Source: Pseudomonas sp. R84 (GTDB taxonomy: Bacteria > Pseudomonadota > Gammaproteobacteria > Pseudomonadales > Pseudomonadaceae). Taken from it: a stretch of DNA of 64,000 nt. Below are positions 26,619 through 35,116 of this stretch, piece after piece. The translations under genes were made by a program, and so were the position numbers. Each line of letters opens with the position of its first letter. The stretch's first letter is position 1. Where the stretch lies: contig NZ_CP019426.1 of assembly GCF_009834515.1 (NCBI RefSeq), forward strand, positions 1,539,501 to 1,603,500, given 5' to 3'. Below the pieces are notes generated by a model, which saw only the letters and a list, made by a program, of their open reading frames with translations, was not told the origin of the DNA and searched no databases.

Positions 26619-27236
26619 ATGGCACTACTGACCGAACACGAACAACGCAAAGTCGCCGAGGCGATCGCCCGGGTCGAGCGCGACACCGACGCCGAACTGG
26701 TGACGGTGCTCGCGGCGCGCGCTGATGACTACGCGTACATCCCGCTGTTGTGGGCGAGCCTTTTGGCGCTGGTGGTGCCCGGCGTCGTGCACTACCTGAC
26801 CGGGTGGTTGACCATGCACAGCTTGCTGCTGGTGCAGTGGGGGGCGTTTATCGTGCTTTGCCTGCTGTTTCGTCTGCCGAAAGTCACTACTCATCTGATT
26901 CCGCGCCGCGTGCGGCATTGGCGCGCGTCGAACCTGGCGCGGCGGCAGTTTCTCGAGCAGAACCTGCATCACACGGTGGGCAGCACCGGCATGCTGATTT
27001 TTGTCTGTGAGGCGGAGCGGTATGTGGAGATTCTGGTGGATGAGGGGATTTCCAAACGGCTCGATAACAAGAGTTGGGATGCGATTGTGGCGGCGTTTAC
27101 TGAGCAGGTCAGGCGGGGGCGCACATTGGAGGGGTTTGTCACGTGTATCGAGGCGTGTGGGGAGTTGCTGAAAGTGCATGTGCCGGTGACGCAGGTGAGG
27201 AATGAGTTGCCGAATCGGTTGATTGTGCTGGGGTAA
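26619..27236 (+). CDS. TPM-domain membrane protein
   Basis: 205 residues; TPM-type N-terminus (LTEHEQRKVAEAIARVERDTDAELVTVLA), then two hydrophobic helices (LLWASLLALVVPGVVHYL and LLLVQWGAFIVLCLLF), then the remainder of the TPM domain (GMLIFVCEAERYVEILVDEGI). The domain is thus split by a membrane hairpin. Third gene of the lemA operon; ribosome site is weak. Confidence 0.85.
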   Translation: MALLTEHEQRKVAEAIARVERDTDAELVTVLAARADDYAYIPLLWASLLALVVPGVVHYLTGWLTMHSLLLVQWGAFIVLCLLFRLPKVTTHLIPRRVRHWRASNLARRQFLEQNLHHTVGSTGMLIFVCEAERYVEILVDEGISKRLDNKSWDAIVAAFTEQVRRGRTLEGFVTCIEACGELLKVHVPVTQVRNELPNRLIVLG

Positions 27237-27268
27237 GACCTGGATTATTCGTCGACGCTGAGATCCAG

Positions 27269-27423
27269 CCCCTCACCCCAGCCCTCTACCAATGGGAGAG
27301 GGGGAAAGGGAGCAGATCGGGGGCCTTTCAAACTTGAGTTCGGCTCGGTATTTCAGGTCGGCGTAACTCGTGAAAACACCTCGGTCGGTCCCCTCTACCT
27401 CTGGGAGAGGGCTAGGGTGAGGG
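27269..27423. repeat. Class D element, about 155 bp
   Basis: CCCCTCACCCCAGCCCTC at the left and GGGCTAGGGTGAGGG at the right; both ends hold short GC hairpins. The inner sequence shares GTTCGGCTCGGTATTTCAGG with the copy at 51783. Confidence 0.78.
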
Positions 27424-27524
27424 CGCTTCAAACAACCGTTGGGTAAATAAGAGCGTGTCCCCAACCCCCATCCCCCCTAAAATACCCGCCATTCCCGATT
27501 TCGCCCGTCCGAGGCCGCTTCTCC

Positions 27525-28742
27525 ATGCCCGTTACTGCTCCAGCCACCAAGCCTGCGCCCGATCACCACGCCCAGTTCATCGAGCTGCTGCAAACAAGTC
27601 TCGAACAGAACGGCTTCATCAAACTGGTACTGGCCAAATACGTCGGTGAAGAGGCGGATCTGCAGCGGGTTATCATCAAGCCGGTGACCGTCAAAGCGCA
27701 GCCTAACCTGTCGTTCGTCTATCGCTACAAAACCCGCGACATCACCAAAAACCTGCCCTTGGTCGAAGGTGTGGCGGCGATTGCCGGGTTGTTGCCGGCC
27801 TCGTTCAAAAATGCACATTTACTCGCGGTGACTGACGAAGCCCAGCTCGAATACAGCAAAAAGGGCAAGAGTTCGCTGTTCAAGAGCAAACCTCAGCAAT
27901 TGCGCGAAGCACCGTCCGCCGAGCACAACCGCGAGAAAAACCGCTTTCTCGAATTGAGCCGGCCGTTCCTCAAGGACCTCGGCGTGACCAATGCGCAACA
28001 TGAGCTGATCCCGGCGATGTCGCGCAAGTGGAAGCAGATCAACAAGTTCATCGAAGTGTTCAGCCACGCCCTGACTTCGTCGCCGCTGGCGCTGGACAAA
28101 CCGGTGCGGGTGGCGGATTTCGGTTCGGGCAAGGGTTACCTGACGTTTGCGATTCACGATTACCTGCGCAACACCTTGAAGGCCGAGGGCGAGGTCACTG
28201 GCGTTGAGTTGCGTGAGGAAATGGTCAACCTGTGCAACGCCGCGGCGGCAAAACTCGATCATCCGGGGCTGGTGTTCAAGTGCGGTGACGTGCGCAGCGT
28301 GGCGCCGAGTGAACTGGACGTGATGATCGCCTTGCATGCCTGCGACATCGCCACTGACTACGCGATCCACACCGGCATCCGCTCGGGCGCGTCGATCATC
28401 ATGTGCTCGCCGTGCTGCCACAAACAGATCCGCCTGCAGATCCAGAGCCCGGCGTTGCTCAAACCGATGCTGCAATATGGTTTGCATCTGGGGCAGCAGG
28501 CAGAAATGGTCACTGACAGCTTGCGCGCGCTGTTCCTTGAGGCCTGCGGATACGAGACCAAGGTCTTCGAATTCATCTCGCTGGATCACACCAACAAGAA
28601 CAAGATGATTCTGGCAGTGAAGCGCGCCGAGCCGGTGGATCCGGCGCAGTTGTTGGTGAAGATTCAGGAGTTGAAAGACTTCTACAACATCAGCGAGCAC
28701 TGCCTGGAAACCTTGCTGCGCGCTGACGGCTACCTCGCCTGA
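27525..28742 (+). CDS. SAM-dependent methyltransferase (Methyltransf_32-like)
   Basis: 405 residues. N-terminal third is a pseudomonad-type domain without a motif I can name; class I SAM motif VADFGSGKGYLTFAIHDYL lies near residues 191-209, followed by GVELREEMVNLC. The segments ALHACDIATDYAIHTGI and MCSPCCHKQ resemble the METTL25/RRNAD1 group. RNA or protein could be the substrate; not determined. Confidence 0.78.
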   Translation: MPVTAPATKPAPDHHAQFIELLQTSLEQNGFIKLVLAKYVGEEADLQRVIIKPVTVKAQPNLSFVYRYKTRDITKNLPLVEGVAAIAGLLPASFKNAHLLAVTDEAQLEYSKKGKSSLFKSKPQQLREAPSAEHNREKNRFLELSRPFLKDLGVTNAQHELIPAMSRKWKQINKFIEVFSHALTSSPLALDKPVRVADFGSGKGYLTFAIHDYLRNTLKAEGEVTGVELREEMVNLCNAAAAKLDHPGLVFKCGDVRSVAPSELDVMIALHACDIATDYAIHTGIRSGASIIMCSPCCHKQIRLQIQSPALLKPMLQYGLHLGQQAEMVTDSLRALFLEACGYETKVFEFISLDHTNKNKMILAVKRAEPVDPAQLLVKIQELKDFYNISEHCLETLLRADGYLA

Positions 28743-28752
28743 CACAAAACCC

Positions 28753-28842
28753 TGTGGGAGCGAGCCTGCTCGCGAAAGCGGACTGACAGTCAACGATGAT
28801 GTTGGCTGTTACGGACCCTTCGCGAGCAGGCTCGCTCCCACA
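28753..28842. repeat. REP inverted pair, class B
   Basis: Inverted arms with core GTGGGAGCGAGCCTGCTCGC. The right arm forms the last codons and stop of the DMT transporter gene. Confidence 0.92.
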
Positions 28843-29714
28843 TTTGATTTCACCGCAGTCTTGCGGCCGAGAATGACAGTGGCAATCACACCACACGCAA
28901 ACACCCAGGTAATCGGCTCGACATGTTCACCAAAGAACAGCGCCGAGAACGCGATGGTGAAGAAAATCTGCAACAACTGGATCTGACTGACCCGGGCAAT
29001 CCCGCCCATGGCCAGCCCGGCGTACCAGGCAAAGAAGCCGAGAAACTGCGAAAACAGCGCCACATAACCAAACGCCCACCAGGTCTTGGCCGACACCGCG
29101 CCCTGATGTTGCAGCGCCAGATACAGCACCGGCCCGATCAACAGCGGCGTCGACAGCACCAGCGCCCAGCAGATCACCTGCCAGCCGCCCATCTCCTTGG
29201 CCAATCGGCCGCCTTCTGCATAGCCCAGCCCCCCGACGGCAATCGCGCCGAGCATCAACAGATCACCCGCCTGAATGCTGCCCGCTCCGGTATACAGCGC
29301 ATAACCAAGCACCAACGCACTGCCCAGCGCCGCGCAGGCCCAGAAGGCTTTTGACGGGCGTTCGTGTGACAACCACGCGGCATACAGCGCCACGCACAGC
29401 GGTTGCAGGCCGTTGACCAGCGCACCGTGGGATGCCGGCAAGGTTTGCATGGCCCACGCCGACAACACCGGGAAACCGAGAATCACCCCGGCGATTACCA
29501 GGCTCAGGCCTTTGACTTGCTGCCACGTCGGCCATTTCTCGCGGTGCCACAACAACAGCAGCGCTGCCGGAATCGCCGCGAACAATGCGCGGCCCAAACC
29601 GTTGAGCAGCGGATGCAGTTCCTGCACCACGATGCGGGTGAAGGGCAGGGTGAGGCTGAAAATCACCACGCCGAGCAGGCCGAGGGCCATGCCGGTGTTT
29701 TCGCGCGAGGACAT
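28809..29714 (-). CDS. DMT-superfamily (EamA) transporter
   Basis: 301 residues with ten hydrophobic helices in two EamA repeats (first starting GMALGLLGVVIFSLTLPFTRIVV, second around LLMLGAIAVGGLGYAEGGR). Start at the ATG of MSSRENTG; an upstream extension of 28 residues is not family-like. Its last 11 residues (NVGASLLAKGP) are encoded by a REP arm, so the original C-terminus seems replaced by repeat insertion. Likely an amino-acid or metabolite exporter. Confidence 0.85.
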   Translation of the reverse strand: MSSRENTGMALGLLGVVIFSLTLPFTRIVVQELHPLLNGLGRALFAAIPAALLLLWHREKWPTWQQVKGLSLVIAGVILGFPVLSAWAMQTLPASHGALVNGLQPLCVALYAAWLSHERPSKAFWACAALGSALVLGYALYTGAGSIQAGDLLMLGAIAVGGLGYAEGGRLAKEMGGWQVICWALVLSTPLLIGPVLYLALQHQGAVSAKTWWAFGYVALFSQFLGFFAWYAGLAMGGIARVSQIQLLQIFFTIAFSALFFGEHVEPITWVFACGVIATVILGRKTAVKSNVGASLLAKGP

Positions 29715-30005
29715 GATGGTGGACCAGAATTGAAGGTGGCAGGGAATGGCCTTTATAAAGCCATAAACCATGACTTTCTGGCTGTTACAGCTAGGCACGG
29801 ACTTATCCGTACAGTTGCGGGTAATCCCCGCAACGTAGGAGCTGCCGAAGGCTGCGATCTTTTGATTTTACGGGCAAGATCAAAAGATCGTCCGATCGCG
29901 GCCCGAGCCTTCGGCAGCTCCTACAGTAGTAGCCCGTTGTTACCCGTCACTCTCGAATAGGTCTACCTTGAACACTTCCAGGTAATTTCCAGAGGAGTCC
30001 TCCCC
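29715..30005. other. Intergenic region between divergent DMT transporter and PfpI genes
   Basis: 291 bases, carrying promoters in both directions and the class C repeat at 29834. No other gene or RNA supported. Confidence 0.6.
29834..29926. repeat. Inverted repeat, class C
   Basis: Arms with core TAGGAGCTGCCGAAGGCTGC / GCC(T)TCGGCAGCTCCTA; in the centre GATCTTTTGATTTT faces AAGATCAAAAGATC, lengthening the stem. Confidence 0.88.
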
Positions 30006-30587
30006 ATGGCCGCGAAAAAGATCCTGATGCTGGTCGGCGATTACGTCGAAGATTACGAAGTGATGGTGCCGTTCCAGGCTCTGCAAATGGTCGGTCACAC
30101 CGTCCACGCTGTTTGCCCGGACAAGGCTGCCGGCAAAACCGTGCGCACCGCGATCCATGATTTCGAAGGCGACCAGACTTACAGCGAAAAACCCGGTCAC
30201 CTGTTCGCTCTCAACTTCGACTTCGCCAAGGTCAGCGAAGCCGATTACGACGCGCTGTTGATCCCCGGCGGCCGTGCCCCGGAGTACCTGCGCCTGAACG
30301 AAAAAGTCCTCGACCTGGTGCGCGCCTTCGACAAGGCCGGCAAACCGATTGCCGCGGTCTGCCACGGTGCGCAATTGCTCGCGGCGGCGGGCGTGCTTGA
30401 AGGCCGCGAATGCAGCGCCTATCCGGCCTGCGCGCCGGAAGTGCGCCTGGCGGGCGGTACGTACATCGACATCCCCGTGACGGACGGCCACGTTCAAGGC
30501 AATCTGGCCACAGCCCCGGCATGGCCGGCGCATCCGAACTGGCTGGCCGGTTTCCTTGGCTTGCTCGGCACTAAAATCACCCTGTAA
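30006..30587 (+). CDS. DJ-1/PfpI-family protein
   Basis: 193 residues of the DJ-1/PfpI class I glutamine-amidotransferase-like fold. Nucleophile cysteine in the elbow [14 protein letters not shown] (about residue 118); acid residue in [12 protein letters not shown]. Family members serve as glyoxalases, deglycases or stress chaperones; the exact activity is not settled from sequence. A ribosome site AGAGGAG precedes the ATG. An RHH gene follows 13 bases later. Confidence 0.88.
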   Translation: MAAKKILMLVGDYVEDYEVMVPFQALQMVGHTVHAVCPDKAAGKTVRTAIHDFEGDQTYSEKPGHLFALNFDFAKVSEADYDALLIPGGRAPEYLRLNEKVLDLVRAFDKAGKPIAAVCHGAQLLAAAGVLEGRECSAYPACAPEVRLAGGTYIDIPVTDGHVQGNLATAPAWPAHPNWLAGFLGLLGTKITL

Positions 30588-30600
30588 CGAGGAATCGCCG

Positions 30601-30906
30601 ATGTGCGAGCTCTACGTCAAGGCTGACCCGATTCTCTATGAATCACGCTCGCGCTCGCTGCGCATCTGCGGCGTGGTGACCACGTTGCGTCTGGAGAATC
30701 AGTTCTGGGACATCCTCAGCGAAATCGCCGAGGTCGACGGCATGACCACCAACCAATTGATCGCCAAGCTGTATGAGGAGGTGATGGATTATCGCGGGGA
30801 GGTGGTGAATTTTGCCTCGTTCCTGCGGGTGAGTTGTACGCGCTATTTGAGTCAGCGGCGGGTGAGTGCGCCGGAGTTGTCGGTGGTGCGGGCGGTGGTG
30901 AAATAG
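30601..30906 (+). CDS. Ribbon-helix-helix domain protein
   Basis: 101 residues starting at the ATG behind CGAGGAATCG. SRSLRICGVVTTLRLENQFWDILSEIA and the following helix (MTTNQLIAKLYEEV) match the ribbon-helix-helix_4 family, small putative DNA-binding proteins. Close spacing to the DJ-1 gene suggests co-transcription, possibly as its autoregulator; this is inference. Confidence 0.75.
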   Translation: MCELYVKADPILYESRSRSLRICGVVTTLRLENQFWDILSEIAEVDGMTTNQLIAKLYEEVMDYRGEVVNFASFLRVSCTRYLSQRRVSAPELSVVRAVVK

Positions 30907-31015
30907 CCGGCACCGAGTTGCCTCATTCGCGAGCAGGCCGGTACAAGCGACAGATAGTGAGGACTGGTCTTTACTCTGAAGCGCGAAATCTCTCAATCGC
31001 CAAGGAGCAACGAGC

Positions 31016-31360
31016 ATGTCCGGATGGTACGAAATCAGTAAAAGCAGCAACGGCCAGTTCAGGTTTGTGCTGAAAGCGGCGAATGCCGAAACGATTCTGA
31101 CCAGCGAGCTGTACACCACTCGCGCCGCAGCCGACGGCGGTATTGCTTCGGTGCAAACCAATAGCCCGCTGGATGAGCGCTATGAGAAGAAGTCGACGAA
31201 GGATGGCCATCCGTACTTCAACCTGAAAGCGGCCAATCATCAGGTCATCGGCAGCAGCGAGGCGTATTCATCGGATGCGGCGTGCGATAAAGGCATTGCC
31301 AGCGTCAAGGTGAACGGGCCGAGCAAAGTGATCAAGGACAAGACTTTGCCGGTGCTCTGA
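31016..31360 (+). CDS. YegP-like DUF1508 protein with two repeats
   Basis: 114 residues composed of two DUF1508 repeats: GWYEISKSSNGQFRFVLKAAN and YEKKSTKDGHPYFNLKAANH, each with NGQF/DGHPYF and a conserved ILTSE.Y/VIGSSEAY. The ATG follows AAGGAGCAACGAGC. Cytoplasmic, unknown function, usually monocistronic as here. Confidence 0.9.
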   Translation: MSGWYEISKSSNGQFRFVLKAANAETILTSELYTTRAAADGGIASVQTNSPLDERYEKKSTKDGHPYFNLKAANHQVIGSSEAYSSDAACDKGIASVKVNGPSKVIKDKTLPVL

Positions 31361-31388
31361 CCTCACTTTCAAATCCACCAAAATCCCC

Positions 31389-31478
31389 TGTGGGCGCGAG
31401 CCTGCTCGCGAAAGCGGTGTATCAGTCAACATCATCATCGACTGATACATTGTCTTCGCGAGCAGGCTCGCTCCCACA
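31389..31478. repeat. REP inverted pair, class B
   Basis: Inverted arms with core GTGGGCGCGAGCCTGCTCGC and its complement; inner GTATCAGTC/GACTGATAC extends the stem. Lies between convergent yegP-like and dapA-like genes. Confidence 0.92.
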
Positions 31479-31503
31479 TTAAATTTGCTTTGTGTCAGGG
31501 AGA

Positions 31504-32385
31504 TCAGCGCAGGGTCTTGAGGATCGTTTTCAGCTGCGTTTGACCTGCCTCACTCAATGGAAACACCGGCAAACGCGGATCGCCCGATTCAAGCCCTGTC
31601 TGCCGCAACCCGGCCTTGATCGTCGCCGGCAAGCCACCCTTGAGAATGAAATCCAGCAGCGGCAGCTGGCGATAGAACAAATCCCGCGCGCGATCCAGAT
31701 CGCCGGCCATGGCCGCGTCATAAAGATCCAGGTTCAACTGCGGAATCAGGTTCGGCGCCGCTGTGCACCAGCCTTTCGCCCCGGCGGCAAACGCTTCCAG
31801 CGCCAGCGGATTGCAGCCGTTGTAGAACGGCACCTGACCTTCGCCGAGCAGTTGCAGCTTGTGCATGCGTTGAATATCGCCGGTGCTCTCCTTGACCATG
31901 GTCACGTTTTCCACGCCATTGACGATGCGCAGAATCAAATCCACCGACATGTCGGTGCCGCTGGTGGCCGGGTTGTTGTAGAGCATGATCGGCACGCCGA
32001 TGCTCTCGCCGATGGCGCGGTAGTGGGCGAGGATTTCCGCTTCGGTGAGCTTCCAGTACGAGGCCGGCAGCACCATCACCACATCGGCGCCGTGGGCTTC
32101 AGCGAAACGCGCGCGGCGTACGGCTTTGGCGGTGGTCAGGTCAGACACGCTGACGATCGTCGGCACACGTTTGGCCACGTGCTTGATGCTGAACTCGGCG
32201 ACCTGATCCCACTCCGCATCGCTCAGGTAAGCGCCTTCGCCGGTGCTGCCCAATGGCGCGATGGCGTGGACGCCGCTGTCGATCAAGCGATCGATCGATT
32301 GGCCGAGCGCTGGCAGGTCCAGCCCTTCGCCGTTGGCGCCGAACGGGGTGATGGTGTAGCCGATGATGCCGTGAATAGTGGACAT
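31504..32385 (-). CDS. DapA/NanA-superfamily class I aldolase
   Basis: 293-residue TIM-barrel aldolase or synthase of the dihydrodipicolinate synthase family. Schiff-base lysine in NVTMVKESTGD (about residue 164) and the partner tyrosine in MLYNNPATSG; GSTGEGAYLSDAEW is the family N-terminal glycine loop. Not the housekeeping DapA by context: it is 22 bases after a class II aldolase gene and near an XRE-cupin regulator, so a catabolic pyruvate-releasing aldol reaction is more likely. Confidence 0.85.
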   Translation of the reverse strand: MSTIHGIIGYTITPFGANGEGLDLPALGQSIDRLIDSGVHAIAPLGSTGEGAYLSDAEWDQVAEFSIKHVAKRVPTIVSVSDLTTAKAVRRARFAEAHGADVVMVLPASYWKLTEAEILAHYRAIGESIGVPIMLYNNPATSGTDMSVDLILRIVNGVENVTMVKESTGDIQRMHKLQLLGEGQVPFYNGCNPLALEAFAAGAKGWCTAAPNLIPQLNLDLYDAAMAGDLDRARDLFYRQLPLLDFILKGGLPATIKAGLRQTGLESGDPRLPVFPLSEAGQTQLKTILKTLR

Positions 32386-32407
32386 GGGAATCTCTCCGTA
32401 ACAGGGT

Positions 32408-33190
32408 TCAGTTCAGGCAATCGGCGTGTTGACGCAGGTTCTGCCGGGCGTAGTAGTTGAAGGCCGCGGCGTGGCGTTTCGGCTTGGCGATCCAGTCATG
32501 AGCTTCGCGGCCCAGCTCGGGAATGATCGGTTTGATCGTGCCCGCCGCCATCGCCAGCAGTTGCAGCTTGGCCGCGCGTTCGATCAATTGGGCGATGACA
32601 CACGCCTCTTCAATCGTTGTGCCGGTCGACAGCTGACCGTGGTGCGAAAGCAGGATCGCGCGTTTGTCGCCCAGTGCACCGGCAATCAACTCGCCCTCTT
32701 CGTTACCGACCGGCACCCCCGGCCAGCCTTCGAGAAATGCGCAGTCGTCGTACAGCGGGCACAGATCCATGTGGGAAATCTGCAGTGGCACTTCCAGCAT
32801 CGACAGCGCCGCCACGTGGGTCGGGTGAGTGTGGATGATGCAGTTCACATCCGGACGAGCCCGGTACACCCAGCTGTGGAAACGGTTGGCCGGGTTGGCC
32901 ATGCCGTGACCTTCGAGGACCTCCAGATCCTCGTTGACCAGCAGCAGATTGCTCGCGGTGATTTCGTCGAAACCCAGGCCCAATTGCTGAGTGTAATAGG
33001 TGCCGGGCTGCGGCCCACGAGCGGTGATTTGCCCGGCCAGGCCTGAGTCGTGACCGTTTTCGAAGAGAATCCGGCAGGTCAGGGCCAGCTTTTGCCGGTC
33101 GGTCCACGTATTATCCGCGAGGCTTTTTTGCATCTGGGTCAGCGCTTGCTTGACCAGTTGGTCTTTGGGTAGTGCTAATGTCTTGGCCAT
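32408..33190 (-). CDS. Class II aldolase/adducin-family protein
   Basis: 260 residues from the ATG after AAAGGACACAGAC; a 17-residue extension upstream crosses the operator and is rejected. Metal-binding histidines in IIHTHPTHVAALSML (about residue 105-120) and a third in LLSHHGQLSTG; GPQPGTYYTQQLGLGFDEI is the substrate/phosphate loop. Probably acts with the downstream DapA-like enzyme on an unknown sugar-acid-like substrate. Confidence 0.85.
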   Translation of the reverse strand: MAKTLALPKDQLVKQALTQMQKSLADNTWTDRQKLALTCRILFENGHDSGLAGQITARGPQPGTYYTQQLGLGFDEITASNLLLVNEDLEVLEGHGMANPANRFHSWVYRARPDVNCIIHTHPTHVAALSMLEVPLQISHMDLCPLYDDCAFLEGWPGVPVGNEEGELIAGALGDKRAILLSHHGQLSTGTTIEEACVIAQLIERAAKLQLLAMAAGTIKPIIPELGREAHDWIAKPKRHAAAFNYYARQNLRQHADCLN

Positions 33191-33216
33191 GTCTGTGTCC
33201 TTTGGGTGAGTGCAAA

Positions 33217-33250
33217 TGACACTAAAGAGGCTATATGACACAAAGTGTCA
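33217..33250. promoter_or_regulatory. Operator TGACAC-N3-GTGTCA with an extra half-site
   Basis: A perfect inverted repeat TGACACAAAGTGTCA at 33236-33250 lies midway between the divergent aldolase and XRE-cupin genes, and the half-site TGACACT recurs at 33217. It is the obvious binding site for the regulator encoded next door. Confidence 0.7.
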
Positions 33251-33296
33251 TTGACAAGCACAAATCGTCGCTTCCTTGCTGGAATAACCGCTGCGC

Positions 33297-33839
33297 ATGT
33301 CTATCCGTTTGAAATTATTGAGAAAAAAACTTGGCGTAACCCTTGAGGCACTGGCCGAAAAATCCGGCATGACCAAGAGTTATCTGTCCAAAATCGAACG
33401 CGGGCTCAACACCCCGTCGATTGCTGCCGCGTTGAAACTGGCGAAAGCGCTGAATGTGAAAGTCGAGGAATTGTTCTCCGAAGACAACGTCAGCCTCGAC
33501 AGCTACAGCCTGGTGCGCAGTCACGAACGGCAGTCACTCGCCGCGAATGACCAGAGCCCGGGGTATGCGGTGCTGGCGCATCAGGTCAGCGAGCGCAACC
33601 TACTTCCGTTCATCATCTACCCGCCAAATGAGTTCAGCGACAAGACCTTCAAGGAGCATTTGGGCGAGGAGTTTCTGTTCGTCCACGAAGGGCAGGTCGA
33701 AGTGGATTTCATGAACGAAAAGGTGCTGCTGGAGCGCGGTGATGCCTTGCACTTCAATGCACAGAAACCGCACCGGATCAGATCGGTCGGGGATGTGCAG
33801 GCGCAGTTGCTGGTGGTGGTGCACAGCGCCGATGAATGA
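33297..33839 (+). CDS. XRE-family regulator with C-terminal cupin
   Basis: 180 residues: HTH_3 domain (MSIRLKLLRKKLGVTLEALAEKSGMTKSYLSKIERG) at residues 1-60 and a cupin sensor domain (EFLFVHEGQVEVDFMNEK ... GDALHFNAQKPHRIR) at 105-175. Divergent from the aldolase pair with a perfect palindrome between them, so it most likely controls that operon in response to a small ligand bound by the cupin. Confidence 0.9.
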   Translation: MSIRLKLLRKKLGVTLEALAEKSGMTKSYLSKIERGLNTPSIAAALKLAKALNVKVEELFSEDNVSLDSYSLVRSHERQSLAANDQSPGYAVLAHQVSERNLLPFIIYPPNEFSDKTFKEHLGEEFLFVHEGQVEVDFMNEKVLLERGDALHFNAQKPHRIRSVGDVQAQLLVVVHSADE

Positions 33840-33854
33840 GTTGATTGGGCTAAA

Positions 33855-33925
33855 GCTATCGCGAGCAGGCTCACTCCTACAGTTGAAATGCGATCCCCTG
33901 TAGGAGTGAGCCTGCTCGCGATAGC
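33855..33925. repeat. REP inverted pair, class A
   Basis: Inverted arms with core GTAGGAGTGAGCCTGCTCGC, 18 bases apart, between convergent XRE-cupin and DUF4917 genes. Confidence 0.9.
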
Positions 33926-33941
33926 GTCGGTAGCCTTACCA

Positions 33942-34961
33942 CTAAATCTCGACCGGCACCGACAATTTCGGACTGCCCAGCGCATGCGTCTTGGCATCAA
34001 AAAACCGCAACTCAACCCCCGTCCCCTCAAACACCTGCGCGTAATGCCGCTTCTGATGCTGAACAAACGCTGCACTGCGCGGATAAATCGAGATCGCCAC
34101 CGTCGCAGGTTTCGCCAAACGCAGAGCCCGCACGATGTGCGCATCCTGCTCGCCCAACGCATGACCAAAAATGCACAAACTGCCGCCATGCCCGAGCAAC
34201 TGCTCGTAACAGAACGACAGATAATCCGAACTGCGAATGGTCTTGAGCTTGTCCGCACTCGGCCCTTCGGTGACGAACAGCGGTACGTCATCCAGCGTCT
34301 TGATCGTATTGTTGATCGCGAAGCTGCCGAGCAGCGTGCCTTCGGTTGACGTCAGTTTGCGCGCCGTGCCGTCCTGATTGCGCACCAGATGCAGGCCACC
34401 GTGCAGGTACAACAAGCGCGGTTTGTCGGTGGCAGTTTCGCTCAGATCAAAACTCGCGTTGGCACCGTTGAACAGATCATCGATGGCGTCGCTTTGATGT
34501 TGCAGCGCCCAGTAATTAAGCAAGTCGTAATTGGTGGTGAACACCGTGCGATAGCGCGAAAGTTCTTCGTTCAACGTCGCCAGCGTCGAAGGCTTCACCA
34601 GACGCCACGGAATGTGCACGGCGTGCACGGTGTTGATCAACGCTTCCTTGATCGCGTAGTAACGATTGCGCGGCGCCGCTGAGCTGACGGCCAACGCTTT
34701 GTTGACCCGGCTGGTGGTTTTCAGCGCGCCGAGTACCTGCTCGAAGCTGCGCGTCTGCATGGCGTCGAACACCGCCAGTTCCGAAGGGCTCAGCGGTTTC
34801 TCCTCGACGGTTCGGGCGTTTTCGAACAGCGAGTCATAGCCGAAATCGTCCCACACCGCGCGGCTGGCGCCATTGCCCACCAGCAAACCGTTGAACTCGG
34901 TCGCGGCGCGCAGGGTGTTCCAGTCTTCAAGGCTGGCGTCGACATCGAGAAAATCGGTCAT
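33942..34961 (-). CDS. DUF4917 protein with SIR2-like motifs
   Basis: 339 residues. Motif order recalls the SIR2/SIR2_2 NAD-binding fold: GLLVGNGASRAVW near residue 25 (nucleotide loop), VFTTNYDLLNYWALQ near 141, YLHGGLHLV near 186 and CIFGHALGEQDAHIV near 265. It looks like the DUF4917 family. SIR2-like proteins elsewhere act as NADases in phage defence, but this gene stands alone with no partner, so a defence role is only a hypothesis. No membrane segment. Confidence 0.75.
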   Translation of the reverse strand: MTDFLDVDASLEDWNTLRAATEFNGLLVGNGASRAVWDDFGYDSLFENARTVEEKPLSPSELAVFDAMQTRSFEQVLGALKTTSRVNKALAVSSAAPRNRYYAIKEALINTVHAVHIPWRLVKPSTLATLNEELSRYRTVFTTNYDLLNYWALQHQSDAIDDLFNGANASFDLSETATDKPRLLYLHGGLHLVRNQDGTARKLTSTEGTLLGSFAINNTIKTLDDVPLFVTEGPSADKLKTIRSSDYLSFCYEQLLGHGGSLCIFGHALGEQDAHIVRALRLAKPATVAISIYPRSAAFVQHQKRHYAQVFEGTGVELRFFDAKTHALGSPKLSVPVEI

Positions 34962-35116
34962 TGCGTAGGAAGTCTCAAAACAAAGGGCTGATGGGCGGCG
35001 ACTTTATCACGAGCGGGCATTGAGCCAGATCAACATCGACGCTGACCGATCGGTCGATGCTGTGCTTATCCGCTGAATCGGAGCAGTCGATTCGGCCCCT
35101 GTCAGGAGACGCGCGC

